Assembly (NCBI RefSeq): GCF_921293095.1
Contig: NC_060259.1
Location: 1,302,001 to 1,366,000, forward strand
DNA length: 64,000 nucleotides
Reading direction: 5' to 3'
DNA from: Ischnura elegans
Taxonomy: Eukaryota; Arthropoda; Insecta; Odonata; Coenagrionidae
How positions within the stretch are numbered: the stretch's first letter is position 1; each line of letters opens with the position of its first letter. Below are positions 19,276-30,000 of the stretch, piece by piece. Both the position numbers and the translations under genes were made by a program. Under the pieces are notes generated by a model, which saw only the letters and a program-made list of their open reading frames with translations, was not told where the DNA came from and did not search any database.

Positions 19276-22150
19276 AGCAAATAATTACGTTTGTACATGT
19301 ATCTTCATTCTTTGTAAAGGTATCGGCTCGAGCCGCTACTCTCTTCTTATTCTCCTTCTGGTTTCATTGGATAAAGACGTCGTCTCATTTAATATCTTTA
19401 AACTGATTCATCAGTGAACTTATTTTTCCCGGTTGGCTTCAGGCAGCCCTGGCAAAAATGAAGGAGGCTGATAACGGTGCTGGAGAGTGTTTTATCATTT
19501 CTGTTCGGAACGCCCAAGAACGCCGTCCGCCTGGGTTATTAAGAAATGCAGATTAATTTAAAAAATCAATGAACTGCCTTAAGATGTAAAAAATCCTGCC
19601 ATTTCTTCCATGATCCTGCCATGAAAAGTCCCTCTTTTCATAAAGAAAAATGCTCTTCGAAATGTGATTTCAATCGTGCTTTTTTATCTACTGAGGCGAT
19701 GAAACAAAAAAGATATTTTTCAGTGAATTTATTCCTCAAGTCATAACGCGAAACTTAATTTTTTTGAATGCCAAGATTTGGACTCCCGCCCGTGATTTAG
19801 ACCTATCGATAGTGGATTCCGTCGATAGTCGATTCCACCAGCAGTCGATTTCCACAGATACAAACATATGCAAACATAAATGCGTCCATAACCGCTTTCA
19901 CAATCAAAGACCCCGCGAATAATGTTGCGTTCATTGTGTTGTGTTCGTCGTTTGCGAAATTGATCCTGCCGAAGTTTATCAGCCTCCTAAGTTCTTCATT
20001 TACTTGTTTCACCTGCACCTAGGCAATCAATTACCGTTATAACTTAACTTTGTAGTGTTGTGTTTGCTGTTTGCGAAACTTGTCCAATGAAAGTTTATCA
20101 ACCGCTCAAGTGCTTCTTTCGCTTCCTTCATCAGAATCTGGGTAAGTAGAAGTGTTGCCATTGCCACATTTTTTATTTTAAATGACGCAAATTCTTAATA
20201 TTTTCAACCTTCTCACACTTTCTGAGACTGAGGGATCCATCTTCTATTGATTGAAAAACTTTGCATTTGCGTAAACTTTAATTTATTTATGTGCTTGACG
20301 CATTTAATCACCGTAGTGTGGGAGGAATGTGAACAAACATTTCTCGACTTTACTATTTATTAAGTCATTTAAAGTTATTTACATTTTTTTAATTGGCTGT
20401 TGTGCCATTAGTGTTGCTTCCTTTAAAATGTAATCATATTTGTTGGAGATCAGAGGGCATTTCACTCTTTAGGTTTAGACAAATTGGTTTTAAATTATTA
20501 AGAATTAAATTCTCAAATCAGTTTAGTACTTCGATTATTCAAGGTGAATAACTTAACGTTTTTTACATATAGAACTGATGGGGAATTTTTTCAAAATATC
20601 CTTTGTTGAATGTTGGTATTTATATAGCTTAAGGGAAAATCCCATGAATAGAGATTACTTTTTAACAAAGTGACTTACTTTAACTAGACAAATTAGATGT
20701 ATCACTAATAGATTCTAATAAAGTTTATGTGATATTATTTACAGGTGTAGTAAGGAAGAATTTTCCAAATTGCCAATGATGAAGAAATACGAGGAAAAGT
20801 GAGCTTGTTCTTCATGGATTCTTGTGACCTTAAGGAAGGATAATCAGACAAAAACATGGATATTGATCCTATTGGTCTGTATTTTCGTTTACATTGAATA
20901 AAGGCATTTCTAACGGTATTTGTTATTTATCAACACTCATCAAAATATTCAGAAAATATTTGTCTACTTATATTTGACATCTAAATTCTTACTAATTCTT
21001 AAATTGACTTTTAACTTACTATGCTTAGTGAATTTACTCATACGATGAGATGTTTTTTTTACATTGGATGAATAGACTGATTAAATAATACTGTGAGAGG
21101 ATCCACTAAAACCTCTTGATGATAATTAAGCACAAAATGTGGTTTACCGTCTGGGCTTTGCCCCTTTATTGTGTCTAATGAATTCAATCTCTTATGTATT
21201 TCTGAGATTGTGTGGTATATTAGTAAAAATATGTGTAATATTTAGTTAAATATAATTATTTTGTTTAAACAGCACACATGTGTTTTCCATTTCCTCTGTA
21301 GACCCTGTAAGACCTGAATCTCACAGATTTTTTTCTCTATTGAATTTATTGTCAGCAAGAAGTCTCAAACAAACTGGTAAGTGTTCCCACAGAACAATGC
21401 AAAACACACTAGCATGTTACATTATGTTTATGAACGCTCTCTGCTGCTTAGACAGGATGTTCTCAAATGTACGTAAACACTCTGAAATGCTGGAGATGTC
21501 TCTCACACTAAATGACAAAATGGATGTACTAGTACTTCCACGCTTGCACTAAATACACACTGGCACCAGAACAGAGATTTAGTTTTTGTTTTGCTACTTT
21601 AATTTCAGTTTTAATACAGCAGTGCATGTCAACAACTGCATTCAGGATTTTGCTCAATCAAGAAAAATATACTCAGGGTGTTCAGTGATTGGGAATCTGG
21701 AAATATGCATGATTTTTGGTCACTCAAAATATCAATGAATTTTTGCTCCTGCTTGGAATTTAAAATCTTTTATTTCAAACTCGTTTCACATGAAATTTGT
21801 CAGTGCAAGGCCAATTTTCAGGCCTATTATATATACTTACATGCATGCTTCAAAATGCATTGATTGAATTTTAAATTGCACTTTATGAGTGCAAACACTG
21901 ATTAGATAACTTTTTCAATTTTGGCAAATTTGTTGATATTCCAAGTGTTGCATTCATAAAATAAGTGAATAATTTATTTTTAAATGTAGGAATTTTAACT
22001 AGGATAATATATAATTATAGAATTAATTAAAAGTATTAAGTAAATGTAGTGTTGTAAAATTCGTATACATAGCTTTTATCTCGTAAGATTGACCTGGAAT
22101 TTAGTAAAATTTCCCTGGAAAACCTGGAATTCTGCAGGAATTTTTCTGCT
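19275..22150. other. Interior of TIR element; exon-like segments
   Basis: No open frame with a recognisable domain. Two related segments of about 100 bp (19,930-20,030 and 20,040-20,140; TTTGCGAAA and GAAGTTTATCA shared) precede a good splice donor, CTGG/GTAAGT, at 20,141/20,142. A segment from 20,745, after TTTACAG, ends near AATAAA at 20,897-20,902. A further exon-like block lies at 21,302-21,376, between a pyrimidine-rich TCTGTAG and GTAAGT. These could be a non-coding transcript or chance; there is no protein support. Confidence 0.3.
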
Positions 22151-22154
22151 TTCA

Positions 22155-22366
22155 TACATATATACGTCTTGTATACTGTATATATATATGTCTTGTATAC
22201 TGTATACGTATACTGTATATGCGTGGTAGGAGGACATTTGCTGCGTTATATACATTTGGTAGATGGTGGGTAGAAGGTTTTTATACGTATACAGTATACG
22301 TGTATCTTCTACTGTATACGCATGTTATACACTACGTATACGTATATTTAATGTATACTGTAGCAT
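22155..22366. repeat. Right subterminal GTATAC-rich repeats
   Basis: TGTATACTGTATACGTATAC-like units recur before the right terminus of the 4-kb element and mirror the left subterminal block. Some stretches alternate TA and could be microsatellite expansions. Confidence 0.6.
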
Positions 22367-22499
22367 GTGTGCTGTCTGGGAATACAAAGGAAATACATTC
22401 AATAATACACATGTATCACATATGTAATAAATAACAAAAAACATATGTATGTGACCCATGAAAATACAATATAAATACATATGTATATCCAAATGTGTG

Positions 22500-23215
22500 T
22501 TGTTGGGGTCATGATTATAAACATAAAAATTAAAATCTTGGTAAGGCATGGCCGCTCAATTCATTTGCCTCATTGGCTTCCTTCCAGAAATTAAAAGGAA
22601 AACACTGATATCTAATAAAGTGTTACGTCAAAATTTGACTGTTTAAGTTTGTCTGAATTTAATTTTAGGGAGTTGAGTACTTACCCCCAGCAGCAGAGTA
22701 TAAATAAAGATATGTCTTTTTTCAACTCTCTCGTGCTTCGCACGGAGTAGATTGCGAGTCGTCAGAATCAATCGTGGAAAGTTGATTCATCGCGAGCCAC
22801 ACGTGGATTTCAGCCAAATCGACGACATCACTTCACCCGCAAGAAAACTTCTCGGCTAAGAAGCTAATTTTGATGTAATTGAAGTAAAGTTCACTTTGGT
22901 TCACTTCTTCACGTTCTTAGCGTCGATCTTACATCGACGCATCCATCCTACAGCGTAGAATTCAGAGGATGAGAGCACGTAAACAAGTAATGAAACAACC
23001 GGTTGAACACCAATGCTGTCCAACAAAGATGGCTGAGTATCGGCGGAAGTTGTTCTTTTGACCATACTTTACCAAAACAATAAGCAAGCTGGAGCTATGC
23101 ATTGCCGCGGCAATGCCAACATGAATTTTTTATATAATTTACGCATTCATATTCTCATGGAAATAATAGTTGATTGTAATATGAAATAATATAGGAAATA
23201 CTTTCTCCCATCAAT
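22500..23215. other. Unassigned region
   Basis: No gene or element recognised. Bases 22,690-22,990 are less AT-rich and contain short inverted motifs (TCGTGCTTCGCACGG; TTAGCGTCGATCTTACATCG), but no family is evident. Confidence 0.3.
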
Positions 23216-23345
23216 CATCATCATCATCATCACCGGTCAACAATCCTAGGATTGGTTTGACGCAGCTCTCCACTCAGTTCTCCTATCAGGTAATCTTTTC
23301 ACTCCTACGTATTTCTTCTCTTTCACATCTCTCTTTACTTGTTTC
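23216..23345 (-). mobile_element. Short LINE (or LINE-mobilised) 3' tail
   Basis: On the minus strand the sequence contains AGCTGCGTCAAACCAATCCT and ends in an ATG/TGA trinucleotide repeat (plus strand TCATCATCATCATCATCA). The same tail, GTCTGCTGCGTCAAACCAAT, ends the RTE-like LINE near 56,276-56,325. This is a strongly 5'-truncated copy, or a SINE that borrows that tail. Confidence 0.65.
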
Positions 23346-24296
23346 ATATATTTTGTTCGACTCCCGCCAATGACTAGTTTAATTCCAGCCCTGTCAATGA
23401 CTCCCGTCAATGACTAGTTTAATTCCAGCCCTGTCAGAGTGCAGTTAGTGCCATAGTACAGTTCCAGTCATGTTACCCAGCCCAGTCCACTTTTAGCCAC
23501 AGTACACTTCCAGTCATGTTTTCTAGCCCTGTCACAGTCCAGTTTGAGCTATAGTACAGTTCCAGATCAGTTATCCAGCCCAGTCACAGTCCAGTTTGAG
23601 CCATAGTGCAGCTCCAGTCATGTTACCCAGCCCAGTCACAGTGCAGTCTGAGCTTTAGCACAGTTCAAGCACAGTGATCCACCACTGTTACAGTAGTGTT
23701 CTTCTCAAATTCTAGCTGCCATAGTACAGTCTAGTACAGAAAAGTGTACTGTGACTGTGCTAAACACAGAGTTTAGTCCAGTTACAGTGCAGATTTAGTG
23801 CAGTCACAGCACAGATTTTTTGTATGGGTGATCAAGGCTGCAAGCTTGCAGCAACCTGGAAAAAACAATTGCCTGTTAGCTTGATTCAAGCTAACTAGTC
23901 TCCACCGGTCAAGGTTATTGCAAGCTTGAAAAAACAAGCCTGAATAAGGGGTACGACACTGTGGTGTATCGGGGCAAATTAACATGACCATTCAAGTGCC
24001 AGCGTGAGACTGCCCAAGATGGCGGCAACACCACGTTTTATTACTGGAAACAATTGCCTGCCGTGAAGCGGCAGGAACAACCCAAGCGGAACAGAGAAGT
24101 CAAAAATACCTCAAAATGACGTCAAAATAGGGTCATTTATCAAAAGTCAAAATGACGTCATATGGGGTGCCAATTGTGACTATTTTGTGACATCACCTTG
24201 AATTCATTGTGACTTCAAAATGATCTAGTATACAGTGTGTCAAATGGTGGCCTTTCCAACTTCCAGGATATACTTCAACAGCTGCAGTACCATGTT

Positions 24297-24408
24297 CAGG
24301 GGCGGCACACCCATTAGGCGCACCAGGTGACTTCCTAGGGCGGCACTTTCCCGGGGGCGGCGAATGTAACCTTTGCCTAGGATGACAAAAGTTCTAGCGC
24401 CGGCCCTG
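24297..24408. mobile_element. hAT-type MITE in copy A, 112 bp
   Basis: Ends CAGGGGCGGC and GCCGGCCCTG are inverted. The 8-bp duplication ACCATGTT is exact on both sides (24289-24296 and 24409-24416), which marks it as hAT-type. It has no coding capacity. The same MITE at the same place in copy B shows it was present before the copies diverged. Confidence 0.85.
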
Positions 24409-24687
24409 ACCATGTTGTACACGAATGAAACGCTAAAGAAATGGAAATATTAGGAATAAAATGAAAATAATACCCAAGCGGAACAGAAAAGTCAAAAATA
24501 CCTCAAAATGACGTCCAAATATGGTCATTTCTCAAAAGTCAGAATGACGTCATATGGGGTGCCAATTGTGACTATTTTGTGACATCACCTTGACTTCATT
24601 GTGACTTCAAAATGATCTAGCATACTGTGTTTGACAAATGGTGGCCTTTCCACCTTCCAGGATATACTTCAACAGCAGTACCGTGTT

Positions 24688-24848
24688 CAGGGCCGGCACA
24701 CCCATTCGGCACACCAGGCGACTGCCTAGGGTGGCACTTTCCCGGGGGCGGCAAAAAAGGGTGGGAGGGGGAAAGGAGGGAAGGAGAGGTTTGGGGGCGG
24801 AAGATGTTACCTTTGCCTAGGGTGACTAAAGTGCTAGCGCCGGCCCTG
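24688..24848. mobile_element. hAT-type MITE in copy B, 161 bp
   Basis: Ends CAGGGCCGGC and GCCGGCCCTG. Flanking 8-mers ACCGTGTT (24680-24687) and ACCATGTT (24849-24856) differ at one base. It is 49 bp longer than the copy A version through a G-rich stretch in the middle, so either copy A suffered a deletion or copy B an expansion. Confidence 0.8.
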
Positions 24849-25132
24849 ACCATGTTGTACACGAATGAAATGCTAAGGAAATGGAAATATTAGGAATAAA
24901 ATAGAAATAATACGAAGAAAAAAGTTGTTTTTATTGAGAGCTTAACAATGCTAGCAATAACATAGTAGCAGGCGGTCAATCAATTTTTCTTTGCGCACGG
25001 TCCATTCTGCTATCAGGAAATAGCTTGAGTACAGCACCTAAGCAACGCAAATAAATAAGAAATGAAAAGTTTTATCAGAAATATAGGGAACTTATAGATG
25101 GATATTGAGATCTGAATGAGATTTGTACTCAC

Positions 25133-25821
25133 ACATTAGAGCTTCGAAAATTTTGGATTTTCCCAGTCCAATTTTCACACCAGAACCAGAGAAGTTCATG
25201 CTAACAGCAAAAGCATTGGTGAAAACCTTGGGCAAAATTTTGAGGACAGCTTCTCTCTCATTGGTGGCTGAACGCCCAAAATTCATGAAGTAGTAACACT
25301 AGAGTTTAGGGTGAATTAGATAACAATCATTGGTCACTTCTAAATTATACAACTTCAAACATATTAATTTCAAACCTTTAATTTCATTTATGATGAAACA
25401 TTTATGATGAAGTAAGTAGTTAGGTAAATAAATAACGGCAGCAAAGAGCAAAATAATGGACGTTTTATCACAGAACTACACCTACCAACGTTTATCGTGT
25501 TATGGTACTTAAATACGGGATTATTATTAAGGATTTCATCAGTTTATTTCACCTATAGAGCAAACACACGTAGCCCGAGGAATCCATGACGAATTCTATA
25601 ACTTATGCACGGTTTGAACACTACACAGTGTTTCATAGATACTAAATTATGGAATCATACCTAGTTATGAAACACCTTTCATTAAAATATATAAACTTGA
25701 ACAACACATATAAACTTTCAACAACACTTAAATAAATTCAATGGACTCTATTTTCCCTGGAGAAAAATTTTGAAACAGTACTTACACGTACTTCGGCAGT
25801 TTTCGGCGTTGCTTCATCCAT
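25133..25821 (-). CDS. DUF4806-like protein, two candidate exons, in copy B
   Basis: DUF4806 is a domain of unknown function found in arthropod and other animal proteins, often in transposon-related ones. A candidate first exon runs from ATG at 25821 (MDEATPKTAEVR) to a donor CGT/GTAAGT near 25,786. A second exon (25298-25133) begins after ACTCTAG and reads GRSATNEREAVLKILPKV, then NAFAVSMNFSGSGVKIGLG and KSKIFEALMC before a GTGAGT donor. The pattern of a leading helix, then 'T-N/lA...fnwsG...K', then a helical end matches the C-terminal half of DUF4806. Other exons are not found and phase between the two was not established. Confidence 0.4.
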
Positions 25822-26836
25822 CACGCAGACATTTAACGTCCAGTATGAAACCAGGTTAACTGAGACACAATATATATATATATATCACTTTTTCACAACG
25901 GCGAAATTCACCAAACCAGTCGATGAGGTACCTTTTTCGCCAAATACCGTCAAATCAGAAAAAATGCGGGGACAACTACTACGTTGGCTCCAAACGCCGG
26001 CTCAACCACGCGACGACGCTAACACGCTATAACCACGCTTGACAATAAGTGACATCACTCGGTAGCGCATACGAACTATACATGGAACAACTCTGAGGCT
26101 AGACAAGCAAAAATTAAATGCTGTTGAAGTTGTTCGTAAATTCTCAACGTCTTCATGAGAGAAAATTCCGAATAAAAAAATAAATATATCTATCTAAACA
26201 CAAAATAAATAGTTTTTTTTAAACACAGGCACACGAAAACAAATTGAAGAACAATCATATATGACAACAAACTCAGTTATAACAAGAAACTCAGTGTAGT
26301 CATCTTTGTAGTACATATAAATACAGTCCTGTATGTTATGTTTTCATTTTTCTATCTCAACATATGCGTAAATATGTGGTCCGGGGTACCATTTTCAAGA
26401 TGGTTAACGTGAGTATCATGAATTTTGTTAAATATAATTTGCAGTAGCAGAGGATGCGCATGGTCACGATGAAGTCATTTTCACGTCATGAGAAGAGGCG
26501 AAGTAAATCTTGACAAAACCTCGTCAACTTGACGTCACCTGAACGTCATTTTGACTTTGGTTTCCGCTTGGGTACGAAGATAAAAGCTGTTTTTAATGAG
26601 AGCTTATTATGTTAGCAATAACATTGTAGCAGGCAGTCAATCAATTTTTCTTTGAGAGGAAGTGTAAATCCAGCGCTTTACAGCCTGTTCCGCACGGTCC
26701 ATTCTGCTATCAGGAAATATGCTTGAGTACAGCACCTAAGCAACGCAAATGAATAAGAAATGAAAAGTTTTATCAGAAATATAGGGAACTTATAGATGGA
26801 TATTGAGATCTGAATATTTGTACTCACACATTAGAA

Positions 26837-27005
26837 CTTCGAAATTTTTGGATTTTCCCAGTCCAATTTTCACACCAGAACCAGAGAAGTTCATGCTAAC
26901 AGCAAAAGCATTGGTGAAAACCTTGGGCAAAATTTTGAGGACAGCTTCTCTCTTATTGGTGGCTGAACGCCCAAAATTCATGAAGTAGTAACACTAGAGT
27001 TTAGG
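26837..27005 (-). pseudogene. DUF4806-like exon in truncated copy A
   Basis: Same exon as in copy B, with GRSATNKREAVLKILPKV and KSKNFEVLMC. It differs at a few residues and stays open. The donor GTGAGT is kept (plus-strand ACTCACACATTAG near 26,822-26,834). Copy A lacks the upstream exon because the element is truncated, so this exon is probably orphaned. Confidence 0.45.
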
Positions 27006-27479
27006 GTGAATTAGATAACAATCGTTGGTCACTTCTAAATTATACAACTTCAAACATATTTATTTCAAACCTTTAATTTCATTTATGATGACTGTAGTAT
27101 GGCAGACTGTACTATGGCAGCTAGAATTTGAGAGGAACACTACTGTAACATCACTGTGCTTGAACTGTGCTAAAGCTCAGACTGCACTGTGACTGGGCTG
27201 GGTAACATGACTGGAGCTGCACTATGGCTCAAACTGGACTGTGACTAGGCTGGATAACTGATCTGGAACTGTACTATAGCTCAAACTGGACTGTGACAGG
27301 GCTAGAAAACATGACTGGAAGTGTACTGTGGCTAAAAGTGGACTGGGCTGGGTAACATGACTGGAACTGTACTATGGCACTAACTGCACTCTGACAGGGC
27401 TGGAATTAAACTAGTCATTGACGGGAGTCATTGACAGGGCTGGAATTAAACTAGTCTCTCTAGACTAGACAGTATTACA

Positions 27480-28266
27480 ACTTTTTTGCAAAAATTGTAA
27501 AATTTAGAATCCCAAATCTCCGCGAGGCCTCTACTAGCGCAGTTTTATTCTCCTCATCCCTCCCTAGCCTCTCGCATCTCCGACTTCAATCAGACATCAA
27601 ATTCATTTACATTGCCCTTAACTCCCACTATGACAGTCCTCAAGGGCGTACCCAGGATCATAACTAGGGGGAGGGCAAGCCATGGTCTAGGGAGGGGCAA
27701 GCCAAGTTGTGACTTTTGAAAAAATACCTTTATTTTAGTTATACGTCTTATGCTAATACATATAATTTGTCGTTGTTTTAAAGAAAAGTTGCTTCATTTC
27801 AATTCACTATTGATTTTGCTCAAAGACTTTTGCGATTTTTGCTTCTTGAGGGGCAGCTGCCCCCCTGCCCCTCGCTGGGTACACCCATTACAGTCCTGAC
27901 GTTGTTTCCTTCCTCAGCATCAGAGTACCTACCTTCCTGTCACACCCGATCTACCTCTTTATTCCATATTCCTACACCCAAGCTATCTGTATCTAAGATA
28001 CGTAGACTTTCTTCCCTAATAAATTCTCTCCCGGGTGATATTGGTCCGTTTGGTCTGACAATTAAAAATTTAACTCACCTGGCATTAACATATTTATCGC
28101 ACGAATGACTAGATAGCTGGATAATTTTGTTGTTTTCGTTTGTTGTTTCATTCAATTTTTTAAATAATTAATTAATTATTTAAAATTTGTTGTTATAAGT
28201 GAACTATAAATTGGTAATCTTGCTGTATGTGTACCACTTTACTAAAATAAAAATAAATAAAAAAGA
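27480..28266 (+). mobile_element. LINE ORF2 C-terminus and 3' tail (CR1/Jockey group)
   Basis: Bases 27,490-27,640 and, after a MITE, 27,890-28,108 read as a LINE C-terminal region: SDIKFIYIALNSHYDSP, then FLSIRVPTF, then RRLSSLINSLPGDIGPFGLT and a stop at 28,108. An A-rich tail (ACTAAAATAAAAATAAAT) ends near 28,266. The frame shifts at least once in the 27.95-kb area. RT motifs are absent, so the copy is 5'-truncated. Its start is obscured by the end of the long-TIR element. Confidence 0.6.
27641..27889. mobile_element. hAT-type MITE, 249 bp, inside LINE remnant
   Basis: The inner ends GGGCGTACCCAG and CTGGGTACACCC are inverted. The 8-bp duplication ACAGTCCT is exact (27633-27640 and 27890-27897), and removing the MITE plus one copy restores the LINE reading frame (NSHYDSPDVVSFLS). 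The second half contains a purine-rich GAGGGGCAGC and C-rich block. No coding capacity. Confidence 0.85.
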
Positions 28267-30000
28267 TTTACACCAAATGAGTTCCAAAGGTTGAAAATAT
28301 CTTCCGTGCCAGTTTCCAATGGGAATCCAAAGCAGCTCAAAATGTGTTACATGTGAGTTAGAAAGGTGTACAAATGAGTTGATGACATGGTAGGACGCTA
28401 TGATGTCATGAACTGCTGTGTATCTTGTTTCAATTCCAAAGCAGTTCAAAAGCACAGACAAATCTGTGGTTACATAGCAGACAGACGACAGTTCCAAATG
28501 GCTTACACAGCAAAATTTTTTCCCTGAGTGTACATTGACTAATATACTAAGAAACAATGAGTACAAAAGGTGAGTCACGTAGAAGTCACTCTACAAAGTC
28601 ATGTAGAGTATTGACGTTATTGAAGTTATAATATAATAATATGCATTGCATTTAACTTTAATCCCTTCACTCACATAACAAAGAAGTTTGTCTTCCCGCC
28701 AACAGGTGTGTGGGTTAACTCTGTTATCCCAACTGTAATAATTGAATATTTCAAAAACAATTTAAATGTAAAAATATCATTCGTCGCCTATATATCGACA
28801 AACAGGGTTGAGCTCAAACACAATAAATGTCAAAGGGACAAAATAAAAAATAAAACAACTATAAAACATAAACATAATTTGGGGTAACTGAGTTGCCCCG
28901 CACAGTCACGGAAGGATTAACGACACCGCACAACATCAGCAGGTTATTATTTTTGGCCCGCCGACAAACTGGAAAGATCCATACTGATTGTGAGAGATGA
29001 ATTGGACCTTCGCAAGTGTTTTGCAACAATTGACTTGGAAACCAGAAAAATATGACAAACGAATTGTCAATAAAAACAAATTCGAGAAGTATGTGAAGGT
29101 TATATGAAAGCTAAAAATACGGCTATAACCATGGCTATAACTACGGCTATAATATTACATAATCAGTCAGATGACGAAATTAAAAATAATGTTGATCATC
29201 ACAAAATACTTACGTGCAATCGACATGAGTCAAAATTAGGGATCGCTATAAATAAGTATGACAATGAAGCAAATCAAATAAGACAATGAAGGAAATTTTC
29301 ATTTACTATTAGAGTATGCTATCAGTCGAAAGGAAATCAATAATAATGACGCTAAAGGAAAAGCTATTTTGTCGACGAAATTAAACAAAAGAAAAGTTGA
29401 AGTTACATCCGTTGGGCATAATAGAGAAACTCGAGAATATACCGGAACGCCATTAGCTCAGCAGATACTCCACACTTAACACTAGGAGGACAGAAGTTCC
29501 GCGCTACCTAGATGGACGGGTAAGGGTCGACTAGGTATTTGACCTCTAAAATTTTTTTTTATAAAACGCATAATTTTCATCCAATACCCATTTTTATCAT
29601 ATAAATTTTTAAATCATTCCATTGAAAGCACTTCTAAACATCATTAAATATTAGTTCCAAAAGCTAATAACAATTATTTTTAAAAATCATGAATGAAACC
29701 ATATTTAGTATTTGATTTACAAACCTAACCATGAAAATACATTCACTCAGTACAAAATTTGTCGTCAATATTTAAACAATAGGCACTCTTGGTTTACAAA
29801 ATTTGGATTAAAATAAAAAATAATAATTCTTTGTTGTAAATCTCAGACAGACAGTAATTTTTTCAGCGCTCTTTCCACAAAATATTTTATCGCATTGAAT
29901 AAGACGTTCGACGATTTATTCATCTACATCTACATACTATCCCTCAATTCGACTAAACGGCGTGTGCCAGAGGGTGTTAGGAGACCAGCCAATTGCATAT
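28266..30000. other. Unassigned AT-rich region
   Basis: No gene recognised. Bases 28,270-28,560 contain loosely repeated phrases (CCAAAGCAG-TCAAAA, GTTCCAAA). At 29,925 the phrase CATCTACATCTACATAC, followed by GTGCCAGAGGGTG, resembles a dispersed repeat that is common in insect genomes. Confidence 0.3.

Larger units (their letters stand above)
18423..22380. mobile_element. Unclassified TIR DNA transposon, 3.96 kb
   Basis: Termini CCCAGACAGCACAC (18423-18436) and GTGTGCTGTCTGGG (22367-22380) are perfect inverted repeats, each followed inwards by 200-240 bp of GTATAC-rich repeats. AA flanks both ends. Joining the flanks after removal gives TATGAATACAAAGGAAATAC, which closely matches an uninterrupted paralogue on the minus strand at about 18,240-18,290. 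That paralogue supports the exact boundaries and a 2-bp AA duplication. The interior holds a nested hAT-type MITE, an RTE LINE 5' fragment and exon-like segments, but no transposase is visible. Superfamily not recognised. Confidence 0.7.
24473..26572. mobile_element. TA-flanked DUF4806-like element, copy B (complete)
   Basis: Inverted ends CCCAAGCGGAA start at 24473 and end at 26572, with AAAGTCAAAATGACGT-type text a little further in on both sides. TA flanks both ends (24471-24472 and 26573-26574). Removing it restores copy A, whose sequence at the junction (AATAATACGAAG) is found intact inside copy B at about 24,906-24,917. Copy B therefore inserted into another copy of its own family. It encodes a DUF4806-like exon on the minus strand and no visible transposase, so it may be non-autonomous. 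Confidence 0.8.
24081..27090. mobile_element. TA-type DUF4806-like element, copy A (outer, interrupted)
   Basis: Copy A starts CCCAAGCGGAACAG at 24081, runs to 24472, is interrupted by copy B, and resumes at 26,573-27,090, where it is cut off at the right long-TIR arm. The two parts match the left part of copy B almost base for base, including the nested hAT-type MITE and the DUF4806-like exon (26,837-26,981 region, minus strand). Its own right end is missing, so its target duplication cannot be checked. Confidence 0.7.
23372..27456. mobile_element. 4.1-kb element with about 365-bp inverted arms
   Basis: The arms 23372-23738 and 27091-27456 are reverse complements at roughly 97% or better by eye, apart from an 8-bp indel. 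Each arm starts with two copies of GACTAGTTTAATTCCAGCCC and continues with about five tandem units of ~53 bp (CAGTTCCAGTCATGTTACCC and variants). The space between holds two nested TA-flanked elements. No transposase of its own is seen. The edge is ambiguous because a partial repeat unit precedes the left arm, and no target duplication is obvious. Foldback-type or other long-TIR families are possible. Confidence 0.7.

Noticed and set aside
23372-27456. Polinton/Maverick element suggested by long TIRs
   Set aside because: At about 4.1 kb it is far too short, the termini do not fit, and no capsid, polymerase or integrase text is present.
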